Virus record (IMG/VR): IMGVR_UViG_3300021197_001931
Coordinates: 62,001-126,000 of that record
Length of the DNA stretch: 64,000 nt
Source of the DNA: a virus
Reading direction: 5' to 3' (one strand)
Shown: positions 1 through 8,228 of the stretch, in pieces
Layout of the letters: each line of letters opens with the position of its first letter
Numbering within the stretch: the stretch's first letter is position 1
Notes under the pieces: generated by a model
What the model saw: only the letters and a program-made list of their open reading frames with translations
Database searches by the model: none
Told to the model about the DNA's origin: nothing
Made by a program: the position numbers and the translations under genes

Positions 1-3000
1 TATCCACCACCAGGCGGGGGCTCTGGGCCCACTTTGCCCGACCTAGGTCCATCCGCAACGGAGCCATCGATTGCTGGTGATTTTCCGGGATTAAGAAATG
101 GCTCAGAGCATGCAAAAAATGTTATTGTTGTTGACAAAGAGAACGCCTCTTTGTCTCTAAGTCCAAATACAGACCCAATTAGAAGAGACTCGCTCGCCCA
201 TTGGGCCACCTTTGAAGAGAGTGGTTTACCGAATCAAACATTAGCTTGGATCAGAGATGGAAGACATGATAGCCTAGTAGAGTCTGCAAGAATAAACAAT
301 ATTGAATATAGAACGTCAACTGATGATGGTGTGCCATCTGAACTTTTTCCATATGGCGTTAGAGAAGAGACGATAAGAATTACGTATAAAGATAATTTCT
401 TAGGTGACGACCCAGAAGCTTTTCTTAGCTATCTTTTAGCAAATGGATTCGCCAACGTTGGTAGAGAATATTTTGACCACGCTTTAGAATATTTTGAAGC
501 GTTTACGCCAGAACAAAACCAAGCTCTTTATGGGGATACAAGCGGGATGTCCCACCAATTGACTTCCCAGGTCGCGTTTGATTACAATTTTTATACAAAA
601 TTATACGAAGAGAATGTAGGCAGATATACGATACCTGAGACAATATATCCCCATATATACACTTTTTATTTAGAAAAAGAAAGGGCACTAGAGGGAGGAG
701 ATAGTCCATTTTACGGCGATATAGTCGATGCTTCTTACCTTGACCCCAGAATTGATCAGGAAGGGTATAGTGAACAGTGGATATACCATGATTTTATCAC
801 ACTAAATAGGCCAATAGAAGAGCAGCGCATTTTTATAAATTTAATAAGAGAAACATCGGTTAGCTCTGAAAAAATTGGAGAAATAGATAGGGGAGAATAT
901 TTTGATGTTTGGGCAGATAGATATCCAAATGCCCTGGCAGGCTCTGTTGAAACAGCAGCTGGCTCAACGCTGATTCGAATCGGAATAGACAAACTTACAG
1001 ACAAGTATAAAAATGTAATTATACCTTTGACCACTGAGGATAGAATTCATTCAAGCTACAATTCGTATAAAGAGTTGTTCCCTATGTTTGCAGATATACA
1101 ATTTTCACAAACGTCTCCGAACAAAGTGGTTCAAAGCCTAACAGACACACCAGATGATGATGCTAATTTTTCAATTTTTAATAATTTAATGAGAGATGTT
1201 ATTTCTGATTTTATAGCCCTAAGCAGAGTTGGCGGGATAAACGTATTTTCAACAGTTAAGAATTTTGCAGAAAACCACGAACAAGCATACCCAGACTCAC
1301 TAGGTAACCCTTCTCTTTTGCCTACTGCTGGAAACGCAACTAGAAGAGTTTTTAATTTGGGAGATTGGGCTCTCGGAGAAGAATCCATTGATTACAACGA
1401 ATCAGATTACATATTTTTACAAAATTTTGCTTCTGAAGAAGCTGAAACAACATTATCTGATCTGATTACAATAAGAAGAAATTCTGATGTCTTAGTTGAG
1501 GATTTTGTTTTAGCAGACATCCTGCCTAATTTAAGAAATACATTACTTAATGCGTACAACAATCACCGGAGAACTTATAGAGACATATTGTCTGGAAATA
1601 GGGCCTACTCTGAAGATGTGTTTTTTAAAGTTAGCAAATTTGCTATTTCGCCAAGCGGAGTCCGCTCTTCGACGCCCATTCAAAGTTTTTATCTTGTGAA
1701 TGACGAGCATAATAGAAGTGTGGTTAATCTTATAGATACGCAGTTAAAGTATGGCGAAACATATGAATATGAAATTAACACATGTAGGCTGGTGTATGGG
1801 ACCAAGACACGAATAACATCTGCTAGATATTTTAGACCTGATAGTTTTAGAATACGAACAGATGGGGAGCCTGGCTTTATGGTTTCTGGCGTGTTTAGGC
1901 CCGTTGTTGCTGGTGAAGTTTCTTTTATAGATGAAGCAACCACGCCAACAACCCCACCAATCGGCCCAGGCGGAGGCCCTGGCTCAGGGGGGACACCCCC
2001 AATTAGTTTCGAACCACTCCCAGCTGAGTTTTATTCCTCTGGGGGCCAAATAAATTTGGTTGATGTTGACATTCAACTTGTGCCTTCAATACAGCTCATT
2101 GAACTTCCTTATGTTTCATCTATAACGGCTGGGATTAACGTTTTGCGAAGAACTATGTTGGACGACCCTCCCATGCCACCAGAGGTTGAGGTGCTCCCAT
2201 ATACTGGTGTTAATGACCATCTTCTATTTTTACTAAATACTGGAGCTGGCTCAAGAGAGTTCTTGCCAATATCTTTCAATAGCGAAGAACAAAATTTTAT
2301 AGATAGGATTAGGCTAAACAATCCAGGGTCGGATACAGATGAAATTTTATATGAGAACGATGATCCATCAACTATATTTGAAGTTTATAGATTAGAGAGA
2401 AAACCCACTTCGTATAATGATTTTAAAGGAAACCTTTTAGCCGAGGTTAGCTCTATAGATGAATTAATAGGATACAGGCAAGCGTCGTCAGTTGGGTATC
2501 GAAACTTTATTCAGCCAAATACGGTATATTATTACATGTTTAGGGCGGTTGATATTCATGGGCACGTATCTCATCCAAGCCCAGTGTATCAAATTGAATT
2601 AATAGACGATCAAGGGGCAGTATATCCGATCATAAGAAGCTTTGAGTTTGAGTCGCAATTACAAAGAAAGTCTAAAATTAAAAAATTAAATAGATTTTTA
2701 AAAATTAGTCCCACTTTTTTGCAAAGTGTTCTGGGAGATCTAAGCATAACCTCTGGTCCCCCGGCTACTGCACCAAGGGAAGATAGTCTTCCTCTTGGGG
2801 TTCAAACCCTAAGTCTTTGGGACAAAAGTTTTAAAATTAGGTTGACAGGACGAAAAACTGGTAGGAAAATTGACTTAAATATCAATTTTAATAAAGAATA
2901 TGATAATACGCTTCCTGACGAGGCTCCTGACATTGTTTATGATGAGGCTACCAGCCCAGCGGAGCCAGTCACGACTACACCAGAATCGACATATACACCA

Positions 3001-3372
3001 CCGGATGTCCCCGATGAATCTGAAGTCAGCCCTCCTTTGAAGGAAACTGAGTTTATACCTGGCACGCTGCCCCCAGAATTGCGACCTGATACTAGCGCGC
3101 CTCCTTTAAAGGAAGTTGAGCTTACACTTGGCACACTTCCCCCAGAATTGCGACCTGATACTAGCGCGCCTAGTATGATTCCACGCGAAACATTAGGAAA
3201 CGTAAACACTCGGCGCCCACCAGGAGATCCAAGCTTTGGTAGAGATTCAATGCCTGCCGGCGGCAGAGTCTTTCGGGATTTTCCTCCCGCTCCTCCCCCA
3301 CGCACTCCCCCGCGGACCCATCAACAGTCATCAGTTGATGATCCGAAGAATCGCCGCTACCGGGACGATTAA
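1..3372 (+). CDS. Large virion structural protein, 5'-truncated by the window edge
   Basis: The reading frame is open from base 1 (encoding a Pro/Gly-rich YPPPGGGSGPT stretch), so the TTG at 34 is probably not the real start and the protein begins upstream. About 1,120 residues are visible. The middle holds two stretches that look like fibronectin-III-type beta sandwiches (for example TYEYEINTCRLVYG and NTVYYYMFRAVDIHGH), separated by a Gly/Pro linker near 1963-2010. The C-terminal ~160 residues are Pro-rich and low complexity, with a 23-residue unit repeated in tandem (see repeat entry) and a basic end. No enzyme motif is seen. Position next to other virion genes suggests a baseplate or fibre-associated component; the exact role is unknown. 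Confidence 0.6.
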   Translation, partial: YPPPGGGSGPTLPDLGPSATEPSIAGDFPGLRNGSEHAKNVIVVDKENASLSLSPNTDPIRRDSLAHWATFEESGLPNQTLAWIRDGRHDSLVESARINNIEYRTSTDDGVPSELFPYGVREETIRITYKDNFLGDDPEAFLSYLLANGFANVGREYFDHALEYFEAFTPEQNQALYGDTSGMSHQLTSQVAFDYNFYTKLYEENVGRYTIPETIYPHIYTFYLEKERALEGGDSPFYGDIVDASYLDPRIDQEGYSEQWIYHDFITLNRPIEEQRIFINLIRETSVSSEKIGEIDRGEYFDVWADRYPNALAGSVETAAGSTLIRIGIDKLTDKYKNVIIPLTTEDRIHSSYNSYKELFPMFADIQFSQTSPNKVVQSLTDTPDDDANFSIFNNLMRDVISDFIALSRVGGINVFSTVKNFAENHEQAYPDSLGNPSLLPTAGNATRRVFNLGDWALGEESIDYNESDYIFLQNFASEEAETTLSDLITIRRNSDVLVEDFVLADILPNLRNTLLNAYNNHRRTYRDILSGNRAYSEDVFFKVSKFAISPSGVRSSTPIQSFYLVNDEHNRSVVNLIDTQLKYGETYEYEINTCRLVYGTKTRITSARYFRPDSFRIRTDGEPGFMVSGVFRPVVAGEVSFIDEATTPTTPPIGPGGGPGSGGTPPISFEPLPAEFYSSGGQINLVDVDIQLVPSIQLIELPYVSSITAGINVLRRTMLDDPPMPPEVEVLPYTGVNDHLLFLLNTGAGSREFLPISFNSEEQNFIDRIRLNNPGSDTDEILYENDDPSTIFEVYRLERKPTSYNDFKGNLLAEVSSIDELIGYRQASSVGYRNFIQPNTVYYYMFRAVDIHGHVSHPSPVYQIELIDDQGAVYPIIRSFEFESQLQRKSKIKKLNRFLKISPTFLQSVLGDLSITSGPPATAPREDSLPLGVQTLSLWDKSFKIRLTGRKTGRKIDLNINFNKEYDNTLPDEAPDIVYDEATSPAEPVTTTPESTYTPPDVPDESEVSPPLKETEFIPGTLPPELRPDTSAPPLKEVELTLGTLPPELRPDTSAPSMIPRETLGNVNTRRPPGDPSFGRDSMPAGGRVFRDFPPAPPPRTPPRTHQQSSVDDPKNRRYRDD
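3031..3168 (+). repeat. Tandem 69-base coding repeat, two units
   Basis: Two consecutive 69-base units start at 3031 and 3100 and encode 23-residue repeats beginning PPLKE and ending LPPELRPDTSA. The second halves of the units are almost identical at the DNA level while the first halves have diverged, which indicates a fairly recent in-frame duplication in the Pro-rich tail of the first gene. Confidence 0.9.
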
Positions 3373-3383
3373 TAGGTATGAGA

Positions 3384-3390
3384 CTATTTA
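3384..3390 (+). promoter_or_regulatory. Candidate late promoter element CTATTTA
   Basis: CTATTTA sits in the 78-base gap before the gene at 3451, 60 bases upstream of its start. It is one of eight + strand copies found at gene starts of virion or lysis genes in this window. The role as a -10 element is inferred from position only. Confidence 0.45.
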
Positions 3391-3450
3391 AAAGAAAAAC
3401 GGGAAAAATGATTAGAAAATCACTAATTATATTTATAACGAGGAAATAAT

Positions 3451-4380
3451 ATGGCTTTTTTGAACAATTCAGGAGATATTATTCTTGATGCAGTCTTGAC
3501 TGATCTAGGTAGACAACGCCTAGCCAGAGGTGACGGCAGCTTTAGAATTACAAAGTTTGCTTTAGCGGACGACGAGATTGATTACACTCTTTACAATAAG
3601 AACCATCCCAGCGGCAGCGCTTATTACGACCTTGAGATTTTGCAGACACCAGTCCTAGAGGCGTTCACAAACAACACATCTTTCTTAAAATCAAAGCTAG
3701 TAACAATACCCCGATCAAATATTTTATATTTACCAGTGCTAAAACTGGCCCAGGGGGCACAAAAAAGGGAACCCTTTTATTCAAGCGTAAATGCATATCT
3801 TGTCGCCGTAAATGAGGCAACACAAGATTCAAAAATTTCTAATTCTATCAAAATGGATGTTGATGGAATCCTTTATGGAGCAAGTGGTTTTGAGAACAAT
3901 AATCCCATCACTATTCACCAGGGGCTGGATACAGATGAGATTTCTTCAAATCGAGCCCTCGATTCAAGCTTGATCGAAACATCTTATATGATTGAGGTAG
4001 ACAACAGACTGGGCAGCATAGTTAGCCCTCAAGGCGTCCCAGCAACCTACTCTTTCCTTGATGATGACAACATTGCCACATATTATTTTAGCATCAAATC
4101 TGACAGGAGTTATTTTGAAAATATAACAAATCCAAAAGTCTTGTCTTCGTTGGCTGGCCCACGAGGTTCGAGTCTTGTATTTAAAATAGCTTCTTCGGTG
4201 GAACTCGCTACTAGTACCCACTTGTTTACAAAACTAGGCGGAAACACGATGTCCGTGGATGCTGCATCTGGCGGAGGAACTGTCAATGTAAATTATATTG
4301 ACGCCACAGTTAGAGTTACGGGCGTAAACACAGGATATAGACTAGATATTCCAATTAGATTTATTAGATCACCATCTTAA
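3451..4380 (+). CDS. Virion structural protein (fibre/baseplate-associated family of T4-like marine phages)
   Basis: A 309-residue protein. Its N-terminus, MAFLNNSGDIILDAVLTDLG followed by an FALADDEIDYTLYN-like segment, matches from memory a family of structural proteins in marine T4-like phages; its biochemical role is not established. No signal peptide or transmembrane segment is visible, and the sequence is Ser/Asn-rich with beta character. The start is supported by GAGGAAA 7-13 bases upstream. It opens a run of three adjacent virion-type genes (3451, 4393, 5545) behind a CTATTTA element. Function beyond virion component is not claimed. Confidence 0.6.
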   Translation: MAFLNNSGDIILDAVLTDLGRQRLARGDGSFRITKFALADDEIDYTLYNKNHPSGSAYYDLEILQTPVLEAFTNNTSFLKSKLVTIPRSNILYLPVLKLAQGAQKREPFYSSVNAYLVAVNEATQDSKISNSIKMDVDGILYGASGFENNNPITIHQGLDTDEISSNRALDSSLIETSYMIEVDNRLGSIVSPQGVPATYSFLDDDNIATYYFSIKSDRSYFENITNPKVLSSLAGPRGSSLVFKIASSVELATSTHLFTKLGGNTMSVDAASGGGTVNVNYIDATVRVTGVNTGYRLDIPIRFIRSPS

Positions 4381-4392
4381 AAAGGATAGAAA

Positions 4393-5523
4393 ATGGCTAC
4401 CACATTTAAAACATTAGGCGCAAAAGACGTTACGTCGACAAGATCTCTCTTACACGAAGCAATTCCAATTACTGGATCGATAGTTTCGGGAACCTATGTT
4501 CAAGGAGGATACGCGGGCACTGAAACAAATATTAGGGACTATACACACGGTATGTTCCAAAGTGTGTATGATTATCCGTATTTAAGCTCATCTGCAAATC
4601 ATATTTTTGATTTAACAATGGGGTATTCCGCCAATTCTGCTCTTTCTAAGTCATCTCTTGTAGCGCAAAATGCAAAAAAGATTAATATCTATAATCAAAT
4701 GGCCCAAGTCCTCATGGGTTTTGATCACACAGGGTCCGTCCATGAATTTGATGAAGACGGAGATCTAAGTGGTGGCTCTAAAATGCGCGAGTGCTTCTTT
4801 GTTAATTTCGCAAGATTGTTGACAAAGGATGAAATTAAAAAGGGCACGTTTGCTTTGACTCTAGGAGTTAGTGGTGCATATAACGATTTTGGCGCATTTG
4901 TCCAGAGAGTACAATTAGCAGATACGAATGCAGCCACAAGCTTTAAAGTGAACTCTCCTGCTGGAGAATATTCAATATTGTATGCAACAAATGTGGCCGG
5001 AACAGAGCTAATCAACCCAACAGCAGGAACAACAGCTATTAAAGCAGGGCTGATATTTTATCAAGCCGGCGTTGCAGTAATAACTGGATCTATTTTTGCT
5101 AGCCAGCAAACTGAGCCTCTTGGGCTTCTATCTGGCTCAGGTGGCCCTGGAGAGCCTCTCCGATTTAACGCCTCTGAAGAAACTGTAAGTGCTGTTATGT
5201 CTGGGTCTACGATCTCTGCTGCCGCTGAAGGATTTAGGCATAGGTATGAAAACCTTAACTTTAATAACACAACAGAGCTAAATTCAACAATCTATTTCTG
5301 TAGAGCGAACAATAATGATTTTAATTATTCTTCAAACCCATCTTACTTATCAGCTAGTAAACTACGGGTAAAAGATAATGCTTCTGACCCTCCGCTTGCT
5401 TATGCAACAACTGTTGGGTTGTATAGTCCCGATAACGAACTTTTAGCAACTGCAAAACTTTCTGAACCAATTAAAAAGGACCCAACTGACGAATTTACAC
5501 TAAGAGTGCGTTTAGATTATTAA
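4393..5523 (+). CDS. Virion structural protein, paralogue of the next gene
   Basis: A 376-residue beta-rich, Ser/Gly/Thr-rich protein with no enzyme motif. Its C-terminal ~75 residues align with the end of the following gene: both have an NYSSNPSY motif, then a (V)G(L/I)(Y/F) strand, then an A(K)(L/V)xxPxKK segment, and both end in a short LRVRLDY / FKLKLDF tail. This indicates duplication of a terminal domain, perhaps a shared attachment or trimerisation module. AAGGA precedes the ATG. The likely role is a fibre or head/tail surface protein. Confidence 0.6.
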   Translation: MATTFKTLGAKDVTSTRSLLHEAIPITGSIVSGTYVQGGYAGTETNIRDYTHGMFQSVYDYPYLSSSANHIFDLTMGYSANSALSKSSLVAQNAKKINIYNQMAQVLMGFDHTGSVHEFDEDGDLSGGSKMRECFFVNFARLLTKDEIKKGTFALTLGVSGAYNDFGAFVQRVQLADTNAATSFKVNSPAGEYSILYATNVAGTELINPTAGTTAIKAGLIFYQAGVAVITGSIFASQQTEPLGLLSGSGGPGEPLRFNASEETVSAVMSGSTISAAAEGFRHRYENLNFNNTTELNSTIYFCRANNNDFNYSSNPSYLSASKLRVKDNASDPPLAYATTVGLYSPDNELLATAKLSEPIKKDPTDEFTLRVRLDY

Positions 5524-5545
5524 CATAAGCTATTTATTTATGTTA
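5521..5545 (+). repeat. 8-bp inverted repeat enclosing a CTATTTA element
   Basis: TAACATAA (5521-5528) and TTATGTTA (5538-5545) are perfect inverted copies. The 9-base interval between them contains CTATTTA at 5530-5536. The left arm includes the TAA stop of the upstream gene and the right arm reaches the first base of the next ATG. It could be an operator-like dyad or an RNA hairpin. Confidence 0.6.
5530..5536 (+). promoter_or_regulatory. Candidate late promoter element CTATTTA
   Basis: The heptamer ends only 8 bases before the ATG at 5545, inside the inverted repeat 5521-5545. If it is a -10 element, the transcript would start at or next to the ATG, so the mRNA would be leaderless. That agrees with the absence of any Shine-Dalgarno sequence before 5545. 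Confidence 0.4.
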
Positions 5546-6774
5546 TGCCATATTATAAATTCAAACAAAGCGATATTTACTTTAATCGCATAAAAGCACA
5601 CCCGCAAAAGAAGTTTTTTGTCTACAACTCTTCAATCTTTTTAGATAATCAATCCAAAATTAGTGGAACTTTTACAGGAAGTATACCAAACGCACCTACG
5701 GGATATGTCAGCCTGTATGAGCTTAATGTTGACAGACACGACCTCAGCATGGGTCCAGCCCCAGCTTTAATAAATCCGTTTGTTGAGCGTGATTCAAACC
5801 TAACTGCATTTCGAACTATAAGCACTTCAAGTTTTTATAGGACAGAAATAGGAGAAAGTGTAACGGGGTCTTACCCTCTTACTGCAAGCATAGAGAGAGA
5901 TTTATTTGAAGCTTGTCCTGTCGGTGAAAGCCGCAATCGAGCAAATAAAATAAATGCTTTAAAGACAACATTGGATTATTATACTCCACTAAGCAATCAG
6001 TATGAGTTTAGTTCTTCAAACGGAAATTGGGATAAAGGCCAGCAGGCCATAAATTTAATTAGCATTCCGTCAATCTTTTACGGCTCTACAATAAAAAAGG
6101 GAACAGTTGACTTAAAGTTCTATATAACTGGAACCTTGATAGGTGAGCTTCGAGATGAGAACTACAATGGCGAACTAATACAAGTCGGGCCACCAGGGAG
6201 TAATGGGTCAGGAAGCGTAGCTGGGGTTGCTCTATATGATGAGGGGTTCCTAATGCTAACAGGAAGTTGGCCACTAGAGCACGCTGGTTATGATTATACA
6301 AACGCCAACAAGGCTTCAAAGTCTTCATGGTTATATTTCAATGTTGGGGCAAACGATAATATACCCGCGCACCCCGGTAATACAACAAACCCGGCGATAT
6401 CAAGACTATCCGCCAGCTATGACTCTCAGTTTTCTGGCACCAATTACGTTCCCGTTAAGACAATGTTGGCTCATGCTCCAAGAAATGAGCTTAATTACTC
6501 AAGTAACCCATCATACATAGACCAGTCTAGCGCAGGCGCATTTGTTTTTTATACTAGTTCTGCTGGATATATAGAAAATGATAAACAAGGAATTAAAAAT
6601 ACTATAAAATCACCGTATGTAAGCCCTACTGGTAGTTACATGCCTCAAACTTTCATATCAAAGGTTGGAATTTTTGATAAAGATAAGAATTTGATTGCTA
6701 TAGCTAAGGTTGCAACTCCGGTTAAAAAAACAGAAGAGAGAGAGCTTACGTTTAAATTAAAACTGGATTTTTAA
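5545..6774 (+). CDS. Virion structural protein, paralogue of the preceding gene
   Basis: A 409-residue beta-rich protein sharing its C-terminal domain (NYSSNPSY ... KVGIFDKDKNLIAIAKV ... LKLDF) with the gene at 4393. No catalytic motif, signal sequence or membrane segment is visible. There is no Shine-Dalgarno sequence: the ATG follows an AT-rich CTATTTATTTATGTT stretch. Its stop TAA overlaps the ATG of the RuvC-like gene at 6774, so translation of the two may be coupled. Confidence 0.6.
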   Translation: MPYYKFKQSDIYFNRIKAHPQKKFFVYNSSIFLDNQSKISGTFTGSIPNAPTGYVSLYELNVDRHDLSMGPAPALINPFVERDSNLTAFRTISTSSFYRTEIGESVTGSYPLTASIERDLFEACPVGESRNRANKINALKTTLDYYTPLSNQYEFSSSNGNWDKGQQAINLISIPSIFYGSTIKKGTVDLKFYITGTLIGELRDENYNGELIQVGPPGSNGSGSVAGVALYDEGFLMLTGSWPLEHAGYDYTNANKASKSSWLYFNVGANDNIPAHPGNTTNPAISRLSASYDSQFSGTNYVPVKTMLAHAPRNELNYSSNPSYIDQSSAGAFVFYTSSAGYIENDKQGIKNTIKSPYVSPTGSYMPQTFISKVGIFDKDKNLIAIAKVATPVKKTEERELTFKLKLDF

Positions 6775-7313
6775 TGATTTTAGGATTAGATGTAAGCACC
6801 AGCATAACCGGGGCAACAGTTGTTAATGAAGACGGAGATGTCGTCTGTAATGTAGCCTGGGATACTAGGAATAAAAAGTATTTCCCAACACTCATCTCAA
6901 AAGCCACTTGGATTGAAGAGCGGCTGATTGATATTCAAAAAAAATATAAAGTTAAAGAAATCTATATAGAGCAATCTCTGCATTCTTTTAGATCTGGGTT
7001 TTCATCGGCCCAAACTTTATCAACCCTATCTCGTTATAACGGCATAATATCTTGGATATGTTATCAAGTATTTTTGTTAGAGCCAATGTATGTGGCTGCC
7101 ACTACTGCTAGAAAATCTTGTGGGATCAAGGTTCCAAAGGGCTCAAAGGCAAAGCAAGTTGTGCTTGAATACCTGCTTGACAATGAACCAGAGTTCAGCA
7201 TAGAATATACTCGACAAGGCAATCCAAAGCCGGATTCCTACGATCGAGCAGACAGTATTGTCATTGCTAAGGCTGGTTATAACTTATGGAAGAACAAAAA
7301 CTCTCCATCTTAA
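6774..7313 (+). CDS. RuvC-like Holliday junction resolvase (RNase H fold)
   Basis: A 179-residue protein with the acidic residues of the RuvC / RNase H-like nuclease family: D6 in LGLDVSTSITG on the first strand, E66 in IYIEQS, and D157/D160 in YDRADSIVIA near the C-terminus. Length is normal for RuvC (about 170 residues). By family knowledge it would cut branched DNA, resolving recombination and replication intermediates before packaging, a job done by endonuclease VII in T4. The gene overlaps the previous stop by one base and the following primase gene by 28 bases, linking it to DNA metabolism rather than to the upstream fibre genes. Confidence 0.85.
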   Translation: MILGLDVSTSITGATVVNEDGDVVCNVAWDTRNKKYFPTLISKATWIEERLIDIQKKYKVKEIYIEQSLHSFRSGFSSAQTLSTLSRYNGIISWICYQVFLLEPMYVAATTARKSCGIKVPKGSKAKQVVLEYLLDNEPEFSIEYTRQGNPKPDSYDRADSIVIAKAGYNLWKNKNSPS

Positions 7314-8221
7314 AAGCAGTTCTCGGAAGGTTTCGAAGGACCGGTTCCGAATATCTTTTTGCCTGCCCATTTTGTAAACATCACAAGCCAAAATTCTCTG
7401 TTAATCTTAATCGAGGAGCAAAGTGTTGGGTATGTGACTGGAAAAGCCCTGATGTTCGCCGTGTAATACGACGTGTGGGCTCTTTCGATCAACTGCAGGA
7501 GTGGGATGCGATTACTGGTCGCGTCTCTCTGAGCGCGTTTGACGAGCTTTTTGGAGACTATGAAGATGTGGTGGCCGAAGAGACCATAAAATTGCCAGAC
7601 TCTTTCATATCCTTGGCCAATAGAAATATTTCCTTGTCCTCTTTGGCTGCTAGACAATACTTAAAAAGTAGAGGCCTAACAGAAAAGGACCTTGTAAATT
7701 GGAAGATTGGATTTTGTACTAGCGGTGAGTATGCAAACCGTGTTATAATCCCGTCGTTCAACATGAATGGAGAGGTAAACTATTTCATTGCTCGTGCGTA
7801 TAACGATGATTGGATGCGATATAAGAATCCACCAGTCAGTAGAGACATTGTTTTTAATGAGTTGTTTCTTGATTGGGACAGCGACCTAACAATAGTTGAA
7901 GGAGCCTTTGATGCCATTGTTGCTGGGCCCAATGCCGTTCCTATTCTGGGGTCAACCTTGAATGAGCGGTCTAAATTGTTCCAAGCGATTGTCAAACATG
8001 ACACACCAATATATATTGCTCTTGACCCTGACGCAGAAAAGAAGTCAAACAAACTTATTTCAGCACTGATGAAGTACGATGTTGAGCTTTATAAGGTTGA
8101 CATCTCTGGATATGATGATGTAGGGTCAATGACCAAGCGAGAGTATCAAAAGAGAAAAGAACAGGCACTCTTCATGTCTTCGGACAATTATCTTTACTAT
8201 CGCGCTCTAAGCGCGGTTTAG
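7286..8221 (+). CDS. DnaG-type DNA primase (zinc finger plus TOPRIM), gp61-like
   Basis: A 311-residue protein with a CHC2-like zinc ribbon at the N-terminus (C27-x2-C30 and C47-x2-C50) and a TOPRIM domain in the second half: LTIVEGAFDAIVAG supplies the conserved Glu and YIALDPDAEKK the Asp-x-Asp motif. It would make RNA primers for lagging-strand synthesis, working with the DnaB-like helicase encoded at 55141. At 311 residues it is about half the length of bacterial DnaG, as usual for phage primases, and has no helicase domain of its own. It overlaps the RuvC-like gene by 28 bases. Confidence 0.85.
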   Translation: MEEQKLSILKAVLGRFRRTGSEYLFACPFCKHHKPKFSVNLNRGAKCWVCDWKSPDVRRVIRRVGSFDQLQEWDAITGRVSLSAFDELFGDYEDVVAEETIKLPDSFISLANRNISLSSLAARQYLKSRGLTEKDLVNWKIGFCTSGEYANRVIIPSFNMNGEVNYFIARAYNDDWMRYKNPPVSRDIVFNELFLDWDSDLTIVEGAFDAIVAGPNAVPILGSTLNERSKLFQAIVKHDTPIYIALDPDAEKKSNKLISALMKYDVELYKVDISGYDDVGSMTKREYQKRKEQALFMSSDNYLYYRALSAV

Positions 8222-8228
8222 GAGCCTT